Shown piece by piece: positions 15,986 through 25,511 of a stretch of 61,627 bases of DNA (positions are counted from its first letter, which is position 1; every line of letters starts with the position of its first letter). The translations under genes and the position numbers were made by a program. The notes beneath the pieces are model-generated. The model made no database searches, was not told the origin of the DNA, and was given only the letters and a program-made list of their open reading frames with translations. Origin of the DNA: a virus; the IMG/VR virus record IMGVR_UViG_3300023109_000023, positions 1 to 61,627 of that record. The stretch is one strand, 5' to 3'.

Positions 15986-18043
15986 TTAAAAAAATTCTAT
16001 CGCGTATAAATCCCACCCAGTTCTTGACGTAACAGCCTCGACCCTTATGAATGCTATGAATCCTGTGGTCTGTCCCTTGTCTAAAGATATAGCTACATTA
16101 CCGTCTGCTTTGTGAAGGTTCTGCATAATATCTTTATCGGCATTGATTATTGTTCTGTTTTCTACACCTATTTGACCTGGACCATTTGGGCTGGCGTTGC
16201 TCCTATTCCCAAAACTTGCTATAGCCGAATCAGCACTTGTGTTTGTTACTGTAGCCTGCGGTTGAGTTTGGAATTGGCCACCAACCGCATCTCCACCTCC
16301 ACCAGTATATAAAAACCTTGTGACTGTAAAAGTGCCTACTCCATGAGGGCTATTGCTATTTATCAATCTATCCCCAACATAAAGCGAATCTGCCACCAAA
16401 TGAGCAGGATCCCCTGGGTTAGTAGCACCGTCAGGGTTAAAATATATCTGAAACCTGTCTGGAACATTCTGAGCATCAAAATGACAAACAACTTTTACGG
16501 GATCTGTCCCTACAACTAAAGGTATATCATAAAGACCCTGAGCAGCACTAAAGTTGACGGTATCCCCCCTAGAAACCCCAACGCCTATTTCTACCGATGT
16601 TTCATTACTGTCAGACTGACCATCATTGACTTTGTACTTAAATTCATCCACCATATCAAAACTATCGTCATGTTGATATTTAATATGACTTCCATTTGGG
16701 TCAGGATTTCCGCCTGCATCTGTAATAGTTGCGGTTCCATGTGCGGGTGCCTGTGTAATTATGATTGTTAATGTATCTCCATCTGGGTCAAAGTCATTAC
16801 TCGTAACATCAATTATAACAGACCCACCTTTTCTTCCAACGGCTCTAGGGTCTTTATTGGCTATGGGTGGAAAATTGTCAAGAAAAACTCTTGCTAGTAA
16901 ATCTATTTTGTTTTCAGTTACTTCAAAGCTGTAACTATTTCCATCAACAATCTTTCCGTCAGTATCATCAATAGATTGTATTAAATATCTATCTCCAGGA
17001 TCAGGTATGGTAAATGTTGCGACATCTCCACACTTGTATGTTTGATCAAATAAAACCTGTCCATCCCTACTATCACCATAACCTATTGATTTAACTTGGA
17101 CCTGATAGCTCGGAACCTCAACAATCGCCGTAAGGTTAATATCTTCAGTCATCCTTACCTTCGTCTTATTGGAAAATTTATCTAATACAGCGGCACCAGA
17201 CCATTCAATGAATTGCAAACACGCACCCCCAGCATCAGCCTCAAATTCAACAAGATCGTTTCTTTCATAAGGTCCTGCTCCTATAAAATCTATAGTACCA
17301 GGATCTTGAAGGGAGTCTTTGTCAAGAGCACTAAGTGTTAAATCAAATGTCACTAGGCCAAAATGCCCAGTTATTACTTTGTCCCTATCCATAATTATAG
17401 TACTATGAGGATCTAGCCGATCAGTCACCTCATCTCCATCCCAATATTTAAATTCTAAATTATCGGTATCATTACCTACTCCTCTTAATTGAATTTCTCC
17501 GTCATTTGGATATATGCCAGTAAAAGCACTAGTACCATCTGCATGTCTAATGATTAATTGTCTATTGTAAAATAATGGAAAGGGATCGTCTTTATCTAGC
17601 ACACCATCATTATCATCATCAGGATCATAATCATTAGTAATTCCATCTCCATCAGTATCTAATTTTAAGTAATTTAAACCAAAATCAGCATCCTGAAGAT
17701 CGGGAATACCGTCATTGTCAAAGTCATATGGATGTATGTCTTCATCGTCAGGTATCCCATCTCCATCTGAGTCTGGGTAAACTTTAAAAGTTTCTAAAGT
17801 GCATTCTGTATAGCTAACTTTATTTCTTGCAATAGCTATGTATTTAAACTTGCCAACTGAATTCAGTTGATCAATATATGTGCCATTAGATATTCTATTG
17901 GTAACATATATGGGTTGTGTAGAGTTAACTATTCTATCGCAACTTCTCAATGCGCTACCTTTATATATTTCAATAGTATCAATATCAGATGTGTCATCTG
18001 GCGTCTCCCATGAAACCAATATATTGTAAGGCAGGTAGCTCAT
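15986..18043 (-). CDS. Adhesin with thrombospondin type-3 Ca-binding repeats and cadherin-like domain
   Basis: 685 residues. The N-terminal FN3-like segment (YNILVSWETPDDTSDIDTI) is shared with the two adhesins downstream. Residues about 90-155 contain Asp-rich repeats of thrombospondin type-3 kind (DSDGDGIPDDED, DFDNDGIPD, DTDGDGITNDYDPDDDNDG), expected to bind Ca2+. InlB-like repeats follow, then a cadherin/VCBS-like domain (VTSNDFDPDGDTLTI, then DEFKYKVNDGQSD), and a C-terminal beta-rich domain. The start codon overlaps the stop of the 477-residue tube-like gene (ATGA). Likely a Ca-stabilised distal tail fibre or receptor-binding protein. Confidence 0.75.
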   Translation of the reverse strand: MSYLPYNILVSWETPDDTSDIDTIEIYKGSALRSCDRIVNSTQPIYVTNRISNGTYIDQLNSVGKFKYIAIARNKVSYTECTLETFKVYPDSDGDGIPDDEDIHPYDFDNDGIPDLQDADFGLNYLKLDTDGDGITNDYDPDDDNDGVLDKDDPFPLFYNRQLIIRHADGTSAFTGIYPNDGEIQLRGVGNDTDNLEFKYWDGDEVTDRLDPHSTIIMDRDKVITGHFGLVTFDLTLSALDKDSLQDPGTIDFIGAGPYERNDLVEFEADAGGACLQFIEWSGAAVLDKFSNKTKVRMTEDINLTAIVEVPSYQVQVKSIGYGDSRDGQVLFDQTYKCGDVATFTIPDPGDRYLIQSIDDTDGKIVDGNSYSFEVTENKIDLLARVFLDNFPPIANKDPRAVGRKGGSVIIDVTSNDFDPDGDTLTIIITQAPAHGTATITDAGGNPDPNGSHIKYQHDDSFDMVDEFKYKVNDGQSDSNETSVEIGVGVSRGDTVNFSAAQGLYDIPLVVGTDPVKVVCHFDAQNVPDRFQIYFNPDGATNPGDPAHLVADSLYVGDRLINSNSPHGVGTFTVTRFLYTGGGGDAVGGQFQTQPQATVTNTSADSAIASFGNRSNASPNGPGQIGVENRTIINADKDIMQNLHKADGNVAISLDKGQTTGFIAFIRVEAVTSRTGWDLYAIEFF

Positions 18044-19473
18044 TTTAATCTGTCGATATCAATTTCAACAATATTTGATTCGTCAAGTACCCTTATCACT
18101 TCTAAATCTTCAGGAGCATCAACATCTTCAAGAACCCTAGTAATATCAAAATCATGCGGAGTATGCTTTTGTGAAGGAGTACATTTGTCATCTCTCCAAT
18201 TTGGGAATGAACCACTAGCAAACACTCCATGCTCAGTACCCACACAGAATGTAAAACTACAAGATACGGTAGATTGAGAACCCCCTATGCCTGCATTTAA
18301 AGAATAACTTTCAAACTTAGCATTATCAATAACAAAACGCATAAAGCTATCTTTACTCCTAGAAGGTAAACAAGATATAGTGCAACTGTTATTTAATAAT
18401 AAATCTATTTTATATTCTCTATCACTACACAACATTGGCTTAATATTTCCAGTGTTAAAAGCGCTAGATAATAGTTCAATAGTAAGGGCACCGATTTGAG
18501 GTAATTTTAATCTTCTACCATATACATGCAAAGATTCCATTCCGTATAAATCTTCCCTTTCGAAGGGAACACTCAAATCAAAAGCCTGTATATTTGCGTG
18601 GCCTCTAGAGCATTCACCGACATAATCTCCAGAGATTATTGGTCCCCCAAACTCTAAATTATCTAATTCTATTGTAATCCCACCAGGCGCTATTGCCGAT
18701 GTAGCGGATTTGTATATATTAGGGTCAAAAACATAACCAGTCCCTTCTATAATAGAAGCCCTACCTGTTAGGTCTAAAGACGGGATTGGGACTCCAGAAA
18801 CTTTTTCGATCTGCTCGTCTCCTTGCAGTGTAACCTTTCCAGCCTCTCCTTGAAGTCTTATAAAATCAAAATCATTTACATCTTCATTGTTGAGTAGGCT
18901 GGCGAGCTCTTTAAGCTCTCTCTCAAACTCAAAAGACCCAACACAAGAATAAGTCATGTTAGAGCAAGCCATAGATACATTAGCTGTAGCAAAAGAGCCT
19001 ACAGATGCACTGACCGAATAGTTTGTTATAAAACAATTACCAAACCCTGCTGCGTCTGTACCCTCGAAATTATTATCTTCCCTATAATAACTAACCAAAT
19101 CAAAAGGCTCTTCTCCTACTAAAAAATAAGCCGATTTATCTTCTTTAATTCCCTTGTGAATTGTGCCATTCATAGGGTCGTATCCAGACGCAATATTTAA
19201 ACCCATTACATGCTCTTCATGTCCGTCCGTCAAGAAGTATTGAAAACTTAGATCAATTGTCGGTTGAGAAATTACTTTTCTAGCAAGGTAGTCGTCCGAC
19301 CCTATTTGAGCTACATCTTGCCTGACAGCGGAAACATTAAAAGTTGCCGTCTGAACCCTGTTAAGAAATGTTAATACATCTGAGTCGGGTTTATGTGCTG
19401 GAGAATCTGTAAGAAATAATCCTACAGAGTTGTATCTTATAGCGTTCCGTATATGTTTAGGGGAGGTGGACAT
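18040..19473 (-). CDS. Divergent tail-tube-fold protein (third paralogue)
   Basis: 477 residues with the same two-domain arrangement as the proteins at 21017-22573 and 22608-24167: domain 1 has VISQPTIDLSFQYFLTDGHEE and GNCFITNYSVSASVGS, domain 2 has ANIQAFDLSVPFERE and a terminal VSCSFTFCVGTE strand. It is much more diverged and lacks their N-terminal block. A cap, tail-tip or specialised tube ring is plausible. Its translation start lies in a 12-bp hairpin that pairs the ribosome site with codons 2-5 (19457-19499). Confidence 0.65.
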   Translation of the reverse strand: MSTSPKHIRNAIRYNSVGLFLTDSPAHKPDSDVLTFLNRVQTATFNVSAVRQDVAQIGSDDYLARKVISQPTIDLSFQYFLTDGHEEHVMGLNIASGYDPMNGTIHKGIKEDKSAYFLVGEEPFDLVSYYREDNNFEGTDAAGFGNCFITNYSVSASVGSFATANVSMACSNMTYSCVGSFEFERELKELASLLNNEDVNDFDFIRLQGEAGKVTLQGDEQIEKVSGVPIPSLDLTGRASIIEGTGYVFDPNIYKSATSAIAPGGITIELDNLEFGGPIISGDYVGECSRGHANIQAFDLSVPFEREDLYGMESLHVYGRRLKLPQIGALTIELLSSAFNTGNIKPMLCSDREYKIDLLLNNSCTISCLPSRSKDSFMRFVIDNAKFESYSLNAGIGGSQSTVSCSFTFCVGTEHGVFASGSFPNWRDDKCTPSQKHTPHDFDITRVLEDVDAPEDLEVIRVLDESNIVEIDIDRLK

Positions 19474-19499
19474 ACATAATGTATATACACCTCCCCTAA
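19457..19499 (-). promoter_or_regulatory. Hairpin sequestering ribosome site of the 18040-19473 gene
   Basis: A perfect 12-bp inverted repeat (TTAGGGGAGGTG in the leader, CACCTCCCCTAA in codons 2-6, mRNA sense) encloses a 19-nt loop holding the ATG. The left arm is the very strong ribosome site GGGGAGGTG. There is no U tract after the stem, so it is not an intrinsic terminator. The loop also holds an out-of-frame ATG starting a 6-codon mini-ORF (MYVHLP). Confidence 0.7.
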
Positions 19500-19525
19500 G
19501 AAAGTAAGAATACTAAATTCTTATT

Positions 19526-20998
19526 TTAGTAACGATAAATAAGAGTTTGATCAGTTGTTGGAGGAAATGTTTCTCTCCACACCAAATCACTAGATCCGTT
19601 TTCTGTAGCAATGCCTCCACTACTGTAACTGATGTTAGCTCTTCCAGCTGTACTGTCGAGACGGAATTGATTATCGTTAACAACGTCAATTGTATAACTT
19701 CCATCGTATGCAACATCTACACCAGAGATTACAATCGTATCTCCATCTGTTAGTCCGTGATTTGTTACAGTTACTACGGCATCCGTAGTAGCTTGAGCAG
19801 ACGCAAAGGTTTCAATCTCTAAAGCTCTAACAGTATTGGATCCTCCTGAAGCTACATAACTTCCAGCATAATTTCCTGCTGGGTCAGCACCTGCAACACC
19901 TGCAGAACCTACTGATTGATCATAGTCTTCGATGAAGTTTTCTGAAAGAAGATTCCAGTAACCAAGGTCCGAAAGTTCGTTAGCTGTCGTGATAGTTAAT
20001 ACTGCAGCATCAGTAGCGGTAGCTGTACCAGATGAAAACTGCAAAGGAGCAGCGAGCGCTGGAATTTCTTCCCAGTATTCGTTACTTGCAGAAGGATCAG
20101 CTAAACGTGTGATCTGTGCGGCATCAAGAAGGTCAGCGACCTCTGTAGTCTCTAAAGCATAACCTGTGGAATTTGCAAGAATAACTTGAACTCCACCAGT
20201 ATTAAGTGCCCATACATAACTTGGCAAGCTTCCTGAAACGACTGCACTTTGGTCTGCAAAGATAGCGTCTGTAAATGTACTTGCAGAAGTGAAATCTACA
20301 TTGCTTCCAGTAGAGTTAAGGTAGTAACCAGCGGCGCTAGAAGCAGCTCCAGCTCCGATGTCATCACCAGCATAATAAAACCATGCTCCGCTTGGTACTA
20401 CACTAGTAGCGGAAATCTTACCGAAGTAAGGAGCTGTAAACCTCCTATGTCCACTTGTTCCAGCAAAAGTGTAATCAAGGACATCAACAGTTCCGCCACC
20501 TGTGAAGGCAGCACCTACAATATCAGATGTAAGTAAAGCAGGGATTAATGCTTTGTCTGAAACTAAAATATTCTCATCAACATAAGCATCCGCAGTGGTG
20601 GAATCATTAACTCCGCCAGTAAAGATTTCATAAGAGCGTTTAAAATATTTGTTGTTCTTCTTGTAAAGCCCATCGGCATCAAAAGCTTCCATTTCCGCAG
20701 AAGTGGTAGCTGTTGTGTCAATCGCAGCAAGATCTCCATTTTTAACTAAGTTAAAAGAAGATTGTGATTCAAGAATGGAAGTGTGTGCATCTCCAAGGTC
20801 GTCAACAGTTGTGAACCTCATAAGGTCACCTGCGACGATATTAAATCCAGCAGCTGTAGCTGGGTCATACTCTTTAGCGGCCCATCGGCACTCATAAACG
20901 AAACCTTCTGTGGCTCCACTATCTGCTGCGTCGAAGGAATTTAACACTGTTTCGCCTTTGGCGACTTGGGCTAATGCTGATTGTTTTATTAAACTCAT
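19526..20998 (-). CDS. Virion structural protein with FCCH-like beta domain
   Basis: 490 residues, Ala/Thr/Ser rich, with no recognised enzyme motif. Near the C-terminus the segment VTVTNHGLTDGDTIVISGVD followed by YDGSYTIDVVNDNQFRLDS matches a small beta domain (E1 FCCH-like) common in phage tail proteins; the protein at 24822-25511 has the same element. It lies between tail-tube paralogues in the leftward tail operon, so it is probably a tail-surface or tail-decoration protein. The start has the ribosome site AGGAAT about 7 nt upstream. Confidence 0.6.
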   Translation of the reverse strand: MSLIKQSALAQVAKGETVLNSFDAADSGATEGFVYECRWAAKEYDPATAAGFNIVAGDLMRFTTVDDLGDAHTSILESQSSFNLVKNGDLAAIDTTATTSAEMEAFDADGLYKKNNKYFKRSYEIFTGGVNDSTTADAYVDENILVSDKALIPALLTSDIVGAAFTGGGTVDVLDYTFAGTSGHRRFTAPYFGKISATSVVPSGAWFYYAGDDIGAGAASSAAGYYLNSTGSNVDFTSASTFTDAIFADQSAVVSGSLPSYVWALNTGGVQVILANSTGYALETTEVADLLDAAQITRLADPSASNEYWEEIPALAAPLQFSSGTATATDAAVLTITTANELSDLGYWNLLSENFIEDYDQSVGSAGVAGADPAGNYAGSYVASGGSNTVRALEIETFASAQATTDAVVTVTNHGLTDGDTIVISGVDVAYDGSYTIDVVNDNQFRLDSTAGRANISYSSGGIATENGSSDLVWRETFPPTTDQTLIYRY

Positions 20999-21016
20999 TT
21001 TAATTATTCCTGTCTA

Positions 21017-22573
21017 TTAGTTAATGTAGTTCATGGCAATCTTAGACTCGTAGTACTTAGTGCCTACTTGAATGACTTTGCCTGCAAGATACTGTCTTGA
21101 AATATTGAAAGGTTCCGCATCGGGCGGTACCTCAGAAAAGAAAGGAACATTTTCCTCGCCTTGTTCATTGATCCATGCTGGAGGAATGCCTGGGATAGAA
21201 GCTTTAACATTTTCTTTACCCCATAGGAATAATCCTCTATGAGCATCATCGGCTCCACCAATTTGGGTAGAAAATACCAAATCAACACTTTTATTTTCTC
21301 CGATAGAAGAACTAAAGTTCTCAGACTCAAGTCTAGCTCCCTTTAATGTAAATTTAATGGCTTCTGCATCACTCTTAACATCACATCCATAACATTCTGG
21401 ATCAAATACTGTGACAGACACTTCGTGTTCATCGCATCCGCAAAGAAGATCAATCATATTTCCTGATTGTAAATCGGAAAGTGTTGCACTAACATTGAAT
21501 GTCGCTGTTAATGGAAAGTCGATTGACTTAGAAAAACCAAATGTAGAACCAAGACGTTGCAATGTTGTTCTAGCTAAAGGAAGGTTGATAGCACAAGACT
21601 GGATGTGAGCACTTCCACGAACTGGAGCGTCAAGACTTCCTGTTACCTGCTTACTAATCAACGATTGTCCAGCTAAATCTAGAACCACATCTCCTGGTCG
21701 AAGGGCTGCAGTATCGCCGCATCCTGCGTAACCACTGTCTGCTTGAGGAAGAGAGAACAATCCAGTACAACCAGCTTCTGAAGCTGGCTTGCATTGACCA
21801 CGTACTCCATTGTGCCATGCATCACTAATTACAGCTGAATTAGCTGTATCAACAGAAGGAAGGTCCAATCCAGTGGCTCCAACGTCACTACGGATATTCA
21901 TGCCTTCAACCGTGCAGCTTACAGTAGGAATACTTCCTACGGAAATATCGATACTATAGTCGGTAAGGAAACCATTTCCAAGAGAAATGACCGTTTTCTT
22001 TTCATCTCTTCCCTCTTCGTCCAAAGTAACATCAGCACCAATTGCATCACGAGCTTCAGGAACAGTTAAGATGAAGAAGTTGTGACCAGCTTGGTAAAGC
22101 TCTGGAGACATAGCCCCACTCAAAGCATTAGTTTGGCCATTGGTTACGAATTCAAGCATACGCTCGTTGTAACCGTCTAACAAGTAATAAGAAAAATCAA
22201 GATTAACAGTCGGGGAGTCAATAACAATAGAGTCAAGCTTAGAAAGTTGACCGTATTGATTGATGTCTTGCTTGTTAATAGTGAAGCCATAGTTCGCACT
22301 CTGGATTCTTTTTAACTGTTTGATGATAGAACCGTGGCCTTCTGCATAATTAGCATCAGATCCATCTGGGTTCCACTTTGGCCATTGGTCGCCGCAGCGC
22401 CATCCAACCATTTGACCCTTTGAATTGACCCCGCCAGCAGCTTGGTCAGAATTAAGAGGAGGTGTCATTAGACCGTAACCGCCTTTACCAGTAAAATGGT
22501 ATCCAGTGGAGTCGGGGCTAATGAAGAGCGCCTCTGATTGATAAATTACTCGATTTCTGTGAATAGATGACAT
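21017..22573 (-). CDS. Tail tube protein, duplicated tube domain (paralogue A)
   Basis: 518 residues. Two copies of a tube-type beta-sandwich are visible: domain 1 (ANYGFTINKQDINQYGQLS, then PTVNLDFSYYLLDG, then GNGFLTDYSIDISVGSIPT) and domain 2 (AHIQSCAINLPLARTTLQR, then FPLTATFNVSATLSDLQ, then SVDLVFSTQIGG). Strongly similar along its whole length to the next protein upstream. Duplicated tube domains are known from phage T5 pb6, where trimers replace the usual hexameric ring. Ribosome site GAGGAAA in an ACACGAGGAAA leader shared with the decoration protein gene at 33852-34517. Probably a major or minor tube subunit. Confidence 0.75.
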   Translation of the reverse strand: MSSIHRNRVIYQSEALFISPDSTGYHFTGKGGYGLMTPPLNSDQAAGGVNSKGQMVGWRCGDQWPKWNPDGSDANYAEGHGSIIKQLKRIQSANYGFTINKQDINQYGQLSKLDSIVIDSPTVNLDFSYYLLDGYNERMLEFVTNGQTNALSGAMSPELYQAGHNFFILTVPEARDAIGADVTLDEEGRDEKKTVISLGNGFLTDYSIDISVGSIPTVSCTVEGMNIRSDVGATGLDLPSVDTANSAVISDAWHNGVRGQCKPASEAGCTGLFSLPQADSGYAGCGDTAALRPGDVVLDLAGQSLISKQVTGSLDAPVRGSAHIQSCAINLPLARTTLQRLGSTFGFSKSIDFPLTATFNVSATLSDLQSGNMIDLLCGCDEHEVSVTVFDPECYGCDVKSDAEAIKFTLKGARLESENFSSSIGENKSVDLVFSTQIGGADDAHRGLFLWGKENVKASIPGIPPAWINEQGEENVPFFSEVPPDAEPFNISRQYLAGKVIQVGTKYYESKIAMNYIN

Positions 22574-22607
22574 GATTTTTTTTCCTCGTGTATTAATGTA
22601 TTAAAGT

Positions 22608-24167
22608 TTAAGCCCTATAACCTAAGATTTGCGCATCCGTGATACCATTAGCAGCAAGATCTGCAGCGACAGCTGCAGTTAAAACTCCGTCACTTGGATG
22701 TGCTGGTATGTTTACCGCTCCTCCTCCTCCTGTCCACGCTGGAGGGATGCCGTGATGGGAGTTTTGACTAGCGCTATAGCCAGACAAAAATACTCCATTT
22801 CTTGAGTCATCTGCTCCTCCTACTTGTACTGTAAATGTCATATCTACAGTTTTATTGTCGCCGATTGTCGATGAAAAATTCTCAGACTCTAGACGACAGC
22901 CTTTAAACCCAAATTTCATAGCAGCTTCACCTGTTTTCAGGTTACAAGAAGCACACTCTGGTGGGTAAATTGTTACAGTTAAATCTACAGACCCACATTC
23001 ACATAATAGATCAGCAACATTTCCACGCTTCACATCTGCGAGAGATGCTGAAACATTCATTGTCGCTGTAATGGGTACATCGATAGATTTTGAAAATCCA
23101 AAAGTATTACCAAGTCTTTGGAGTGTGGTCCTAGACATCGGAATGTTCATTGAAACAGACTGGATATGAGCAGTACCTCTTTGAGGCACATGACTATCTC
23201 CAGAATTTGAAATTGAAATAAGGGATGAGTCTTTTAAATCTACCACAACATCTCCAGGCCTAAGTGCTGCAATATCGCCACACCCTGAAAAACCAGTCAC
23301 TGCTGCAGGTAATGAATAAAGACCCGTGCATGTGTTTGTATCACTATGCATAACTTGATTGTTATCAGTATCATACTCCCATGCGTCACTAATTTTAGAA
23401 CCGTCGGTCAACCTGATGGCTGGAAGATTTAATCCAGTTTCTCCAATGTCGCTTTGCATATTCATGCCTTCGACAGTTACATTGGCTGTAGGAATAGAGC
23501 CTACGGCTATATCAATATTGTAGTCTGTAATAAATCCGTTACCTAATGCTATTACTGTTTTCGATGTTGAACCGAATCCTGATTCAGTATCAAGTCTAAC
23601 ATCTCCAGCTACCGCGTCTCGGGCTTCAGGTACAGTTAGTAAGAAAAAGTTGTTTCCAGCTTGGTAAAGCTCAGGGGACAGTGCTCCACTCAAAGAGTTT
23701 GTTGCCCCATCAATATTAAATTCTAGTAACCTTTCGTTTTCTCCATCAATAAGGAAATAACTAAAATCCATATTTACAGTTGGCTGTTCTGTAACAATTG
23801 AGTCAAGCCTTGATAGTTGACCGAATTGATTGATATCAACCCTGTTTACAGTGAATCCATAATTGACAGACTGGATTCTTTTTAGCTGCTTAATAACTGT
23901 CCCATGGTCTTTAGCAAGGGCAGCGTCATGGTTAGGATCGTCATAAGGAAAAGCGTTCCAGTCTGGCCAAGCTACTTGCCCATCAAGGGGGTGCCATCCG
24001 CAGAGATATTCGCCCAAGGTATTGGCCCCTGCGATTTCGGTACGGTTTTTGGGAGGAGTCATTAGACCCATTCCTCCATCTCCCGTGAAGTGATAACCTG
24101 TGGCGTCTGGACTTAGAAATAAAGCTTCAGACTGGTAAATTACTCGGTTTCTGTGAATTGCAGGCAT
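22608..24167 (-). CDS. Tail tube protein, duplicated tube domain (paralogue B)
   Basis: 519 residues. Closely parallels the preceding entry: the N-terminus HRNRVIYQSEALF is nearly identical, domain 1 has VNYGFTVNRVDINQFGQLS and NGFITDYNIDIAVGSIPT, domain 2 has AHIQSVSMNIPMSRTTLQR and TVDMTFTVQVGG. Cysteine pairs (CGSVDL, CASCN) occur at matching places in both. The gene precedes its paralogue by 34 bp and both read leftward. Either the two proteins build different tail segments or one is the abundant form; the sequence does not decide. Confidence 0.75.
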   Translation of the reverse strand: MPAIHRNRVIYQSEALFLSPDATGYHFTGDGGMGLMTPPKNRTEIAGANTLGEYLCGWHPLDGQVAWPDWNAFPYDDPNHDAALAKDHGTVIKQLKRIQSVNYGFTVNRVDINQFGQLSRLDSIVTEQPTVNMDFSYFLIDGENERLLEFNIDGATNSLSGALSPELYQAGNNFFLLTVPEARDAVAGDVRLDTESGFGSTSKTVIALGNGFITDYNIDIAVGSIPTANVTVEGMNMQSDIGETGLNLPAIRLTDGSKISDAWEYDTDNNQVMHSDTNTCTGLYSLPAAVTGFSGCGDIAALRPGDVVVDLKDSSLISISNSGDSHVPQRGTAHIQSVSMNIPMSRTTLQRLGNTFGFSKSIDVPITATMNVSASLADVKRGNVADLLCECGSVDLTVTIYPPECASCNLKTGEAAMKFGFKGCRLESENFSSTIGDNKTVDMTFTVQVGGADDSRNGVFLSGYSASQNSHHGIPPAWTGGGGAVNIPAHPSDGVLTAAVAADLAANGITDAQILGYRA

Positions 24168-24238
24168 TTTATATACTATGGTTTAATTGTGTTTACTTGC
24201 TAAGAATTACATTATCTTTTTCATAATGTGAAATAAAA

Positions 24239-24820
24239 TTATTCTTGTTTATTTTGGTTATCGCAAAGATTCAAGCAGTCATCACCAATAGCTTGCCTAG
24301 GTACAGATCCATACATATTATATGCATATATCAAATCTTTTAATCTACTATCTACTACTTTTGACATGTCTTGAAACTTTGCACTAACACTCGTTTTATT
24401 TACGGCTGAATTAGAAAGAGACGCAGAACTTCTTTTTATTACTGTATCACCTTCTCTTAATTCAATCCAATCGTTATCTGCTTGAGCCGCACTTGTTGTT
24501 GTAGAGGCTGTAGCATTATTATTAGTAGCTACATTGCTATCGTATATTCCTCTAAGTATTTTTTGAGACTCTCTTCTGTTATAATCCCTTAGGTATATTA
24601 ATTGAAGTATTTCTGATTCTTCATACTGTAATCTTGGGTATGGGTTTCCATCGTCACCAGTAAAATGAAAGCTTTGATTAATCAATGCATTAAGCTCCCC
24701 TAATCTACCACTTAAGGTTCCAGAGATTGTTTGCATTTCTGCGGTTCTATTGTTGTCCCCAGTAATATAACCGAACTCGAAATCCATTAATCCGCTCGCT
24801 ATTTGTCCTATTTGATTCAT
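24239..24820 (-). CDS. Tail-module protein of unknown function
   Basis: 193 residues. Helical N-terminal half (IASGLMDFEFGYITGDNNRT, ILQLIYLRDYNRRESQKILR), a low-complexity Asn/Ala/Thr linker near residue 100, and a short C-terminal domain ending CLNLCDNQNKQE. Not recognised. It starts 1 nt after the stop of the fibre gene upstream and lies just before the tail-tube genes, so it is very likely a virion or tail assembly component. Confidence 0.5.
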   Translation of the reverse strand: MNQIGQIASGLMDFEFGYITGDNNRTAEMQTISGTLSGRLGELNALINQSFHFTGDDGNPYPRLQYEESEILQLIYLRDYNRRESQKILRGIYDSNVATNNNATASTTTSAAQADNDWIELREGDTVIKRSSASLSNSAVNKTSVSAKFQDMSKVVDSRLKDLIYAYNMYGSVPRQAIGDDCLNLCDNQNKQE

Positions 24821-24821
24821 T

Positions 24822-25511
24822 TTATAATATTCCTTCTACCCTGCCCCATGCATTTTCTCCATCTATATTTAAATAAAGAGCAGGCTTTTTATCGTAATAT
24901 ACTTCTTTAACAGTAGATAAGTTTATTGATAATCCTGATTCGAGTTTTCTTGTGTCGTATTCTTTTTGGTAAATGTCTAATCTATACCCACCTCTTTTCC
25001 AACAAAGGCCTCCTTCTCCTGGGTAAATATTAGCATGGTCTGCACTACCCCTAGTTCCTTTAAGAAAAAAAGAATCATCATCTATCACCTCTATTTCCCA
25101 TTTTTGATTAACGGTAATATCTACATTAAATATTTCTACATCATCAAAATCTAAAAAACCATGTTGCGGGCAAGTTATAATACAGTTAGCAGCATCTGTT
25201 TGGGGTATAACATCTACAATATTAATTTGGATATCAATCTCTGTAATTTCATAGTCAGCCGCACCAATTCCTTGGCCACCACAATATAGCACCTTAGACT
25301 CTGGCTCAAATACAAACGCTTTTGGTTTTTCCACAATCACTAGCTGATTACTATCTTTATCGTATGTAACTTTAGTAGTAATTATCGCATCTGAAATCGC
25401 GCACATAAATGTCTCATTAGTACCCATGTCTGTTGGACTTGCTACGGGAATCAAGTAACCAGTAGTTGGAACTATTGGTTCTAATTGTCGTATTTTTCTA
25501 AACCCTAACAT
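24822..25511 (-). CDS. Short tail fibre/attachment protein with shared N-terminal anchor
   Basis: 229 residues. The N-terminus (FRKIRQLEPIVPTTGYLIPV, then ETFMCAISD) belongs to an anchor block found on four fibre-type proteins in this window. The middle contains an FCCH-like beta domain (CPQHGFLDFDDVEIFNVD, then KWEIEVIDDDSFFLKG). It overlaps the stop of the S74-domain fibre gene by 7 nt. Probably a virion-bound fibre subunit or fibre adaptor. Confidence 0.55.
   Translation of the reverse strand: MLGFRKIRQLEPIVPTTGYLIPVASPTDMGTNETFMCAISDAIITTKVTYDKDSNQLVIVEKPKAFVFEPESKVLYCGGQGIGAADYEITEIDIQINIVDVIPQTDAANCIITCPQHGFLDFDDVEIFNVDITVNQKWEIEVIDDDSFFLKGTRGSADHANIYPGEGGLCWKRGGYRLDIYQKEYDTRKLESGLSINLSTVKEVYYDKKPALYLNIDGENAWGRVEGIL

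Noticed and set aside
19457-19499. Terminator for the 19526-20998 gene
   Set aside because: The stem is strong but has no U run downstream, and one arm is inside the coding region of the next gene.
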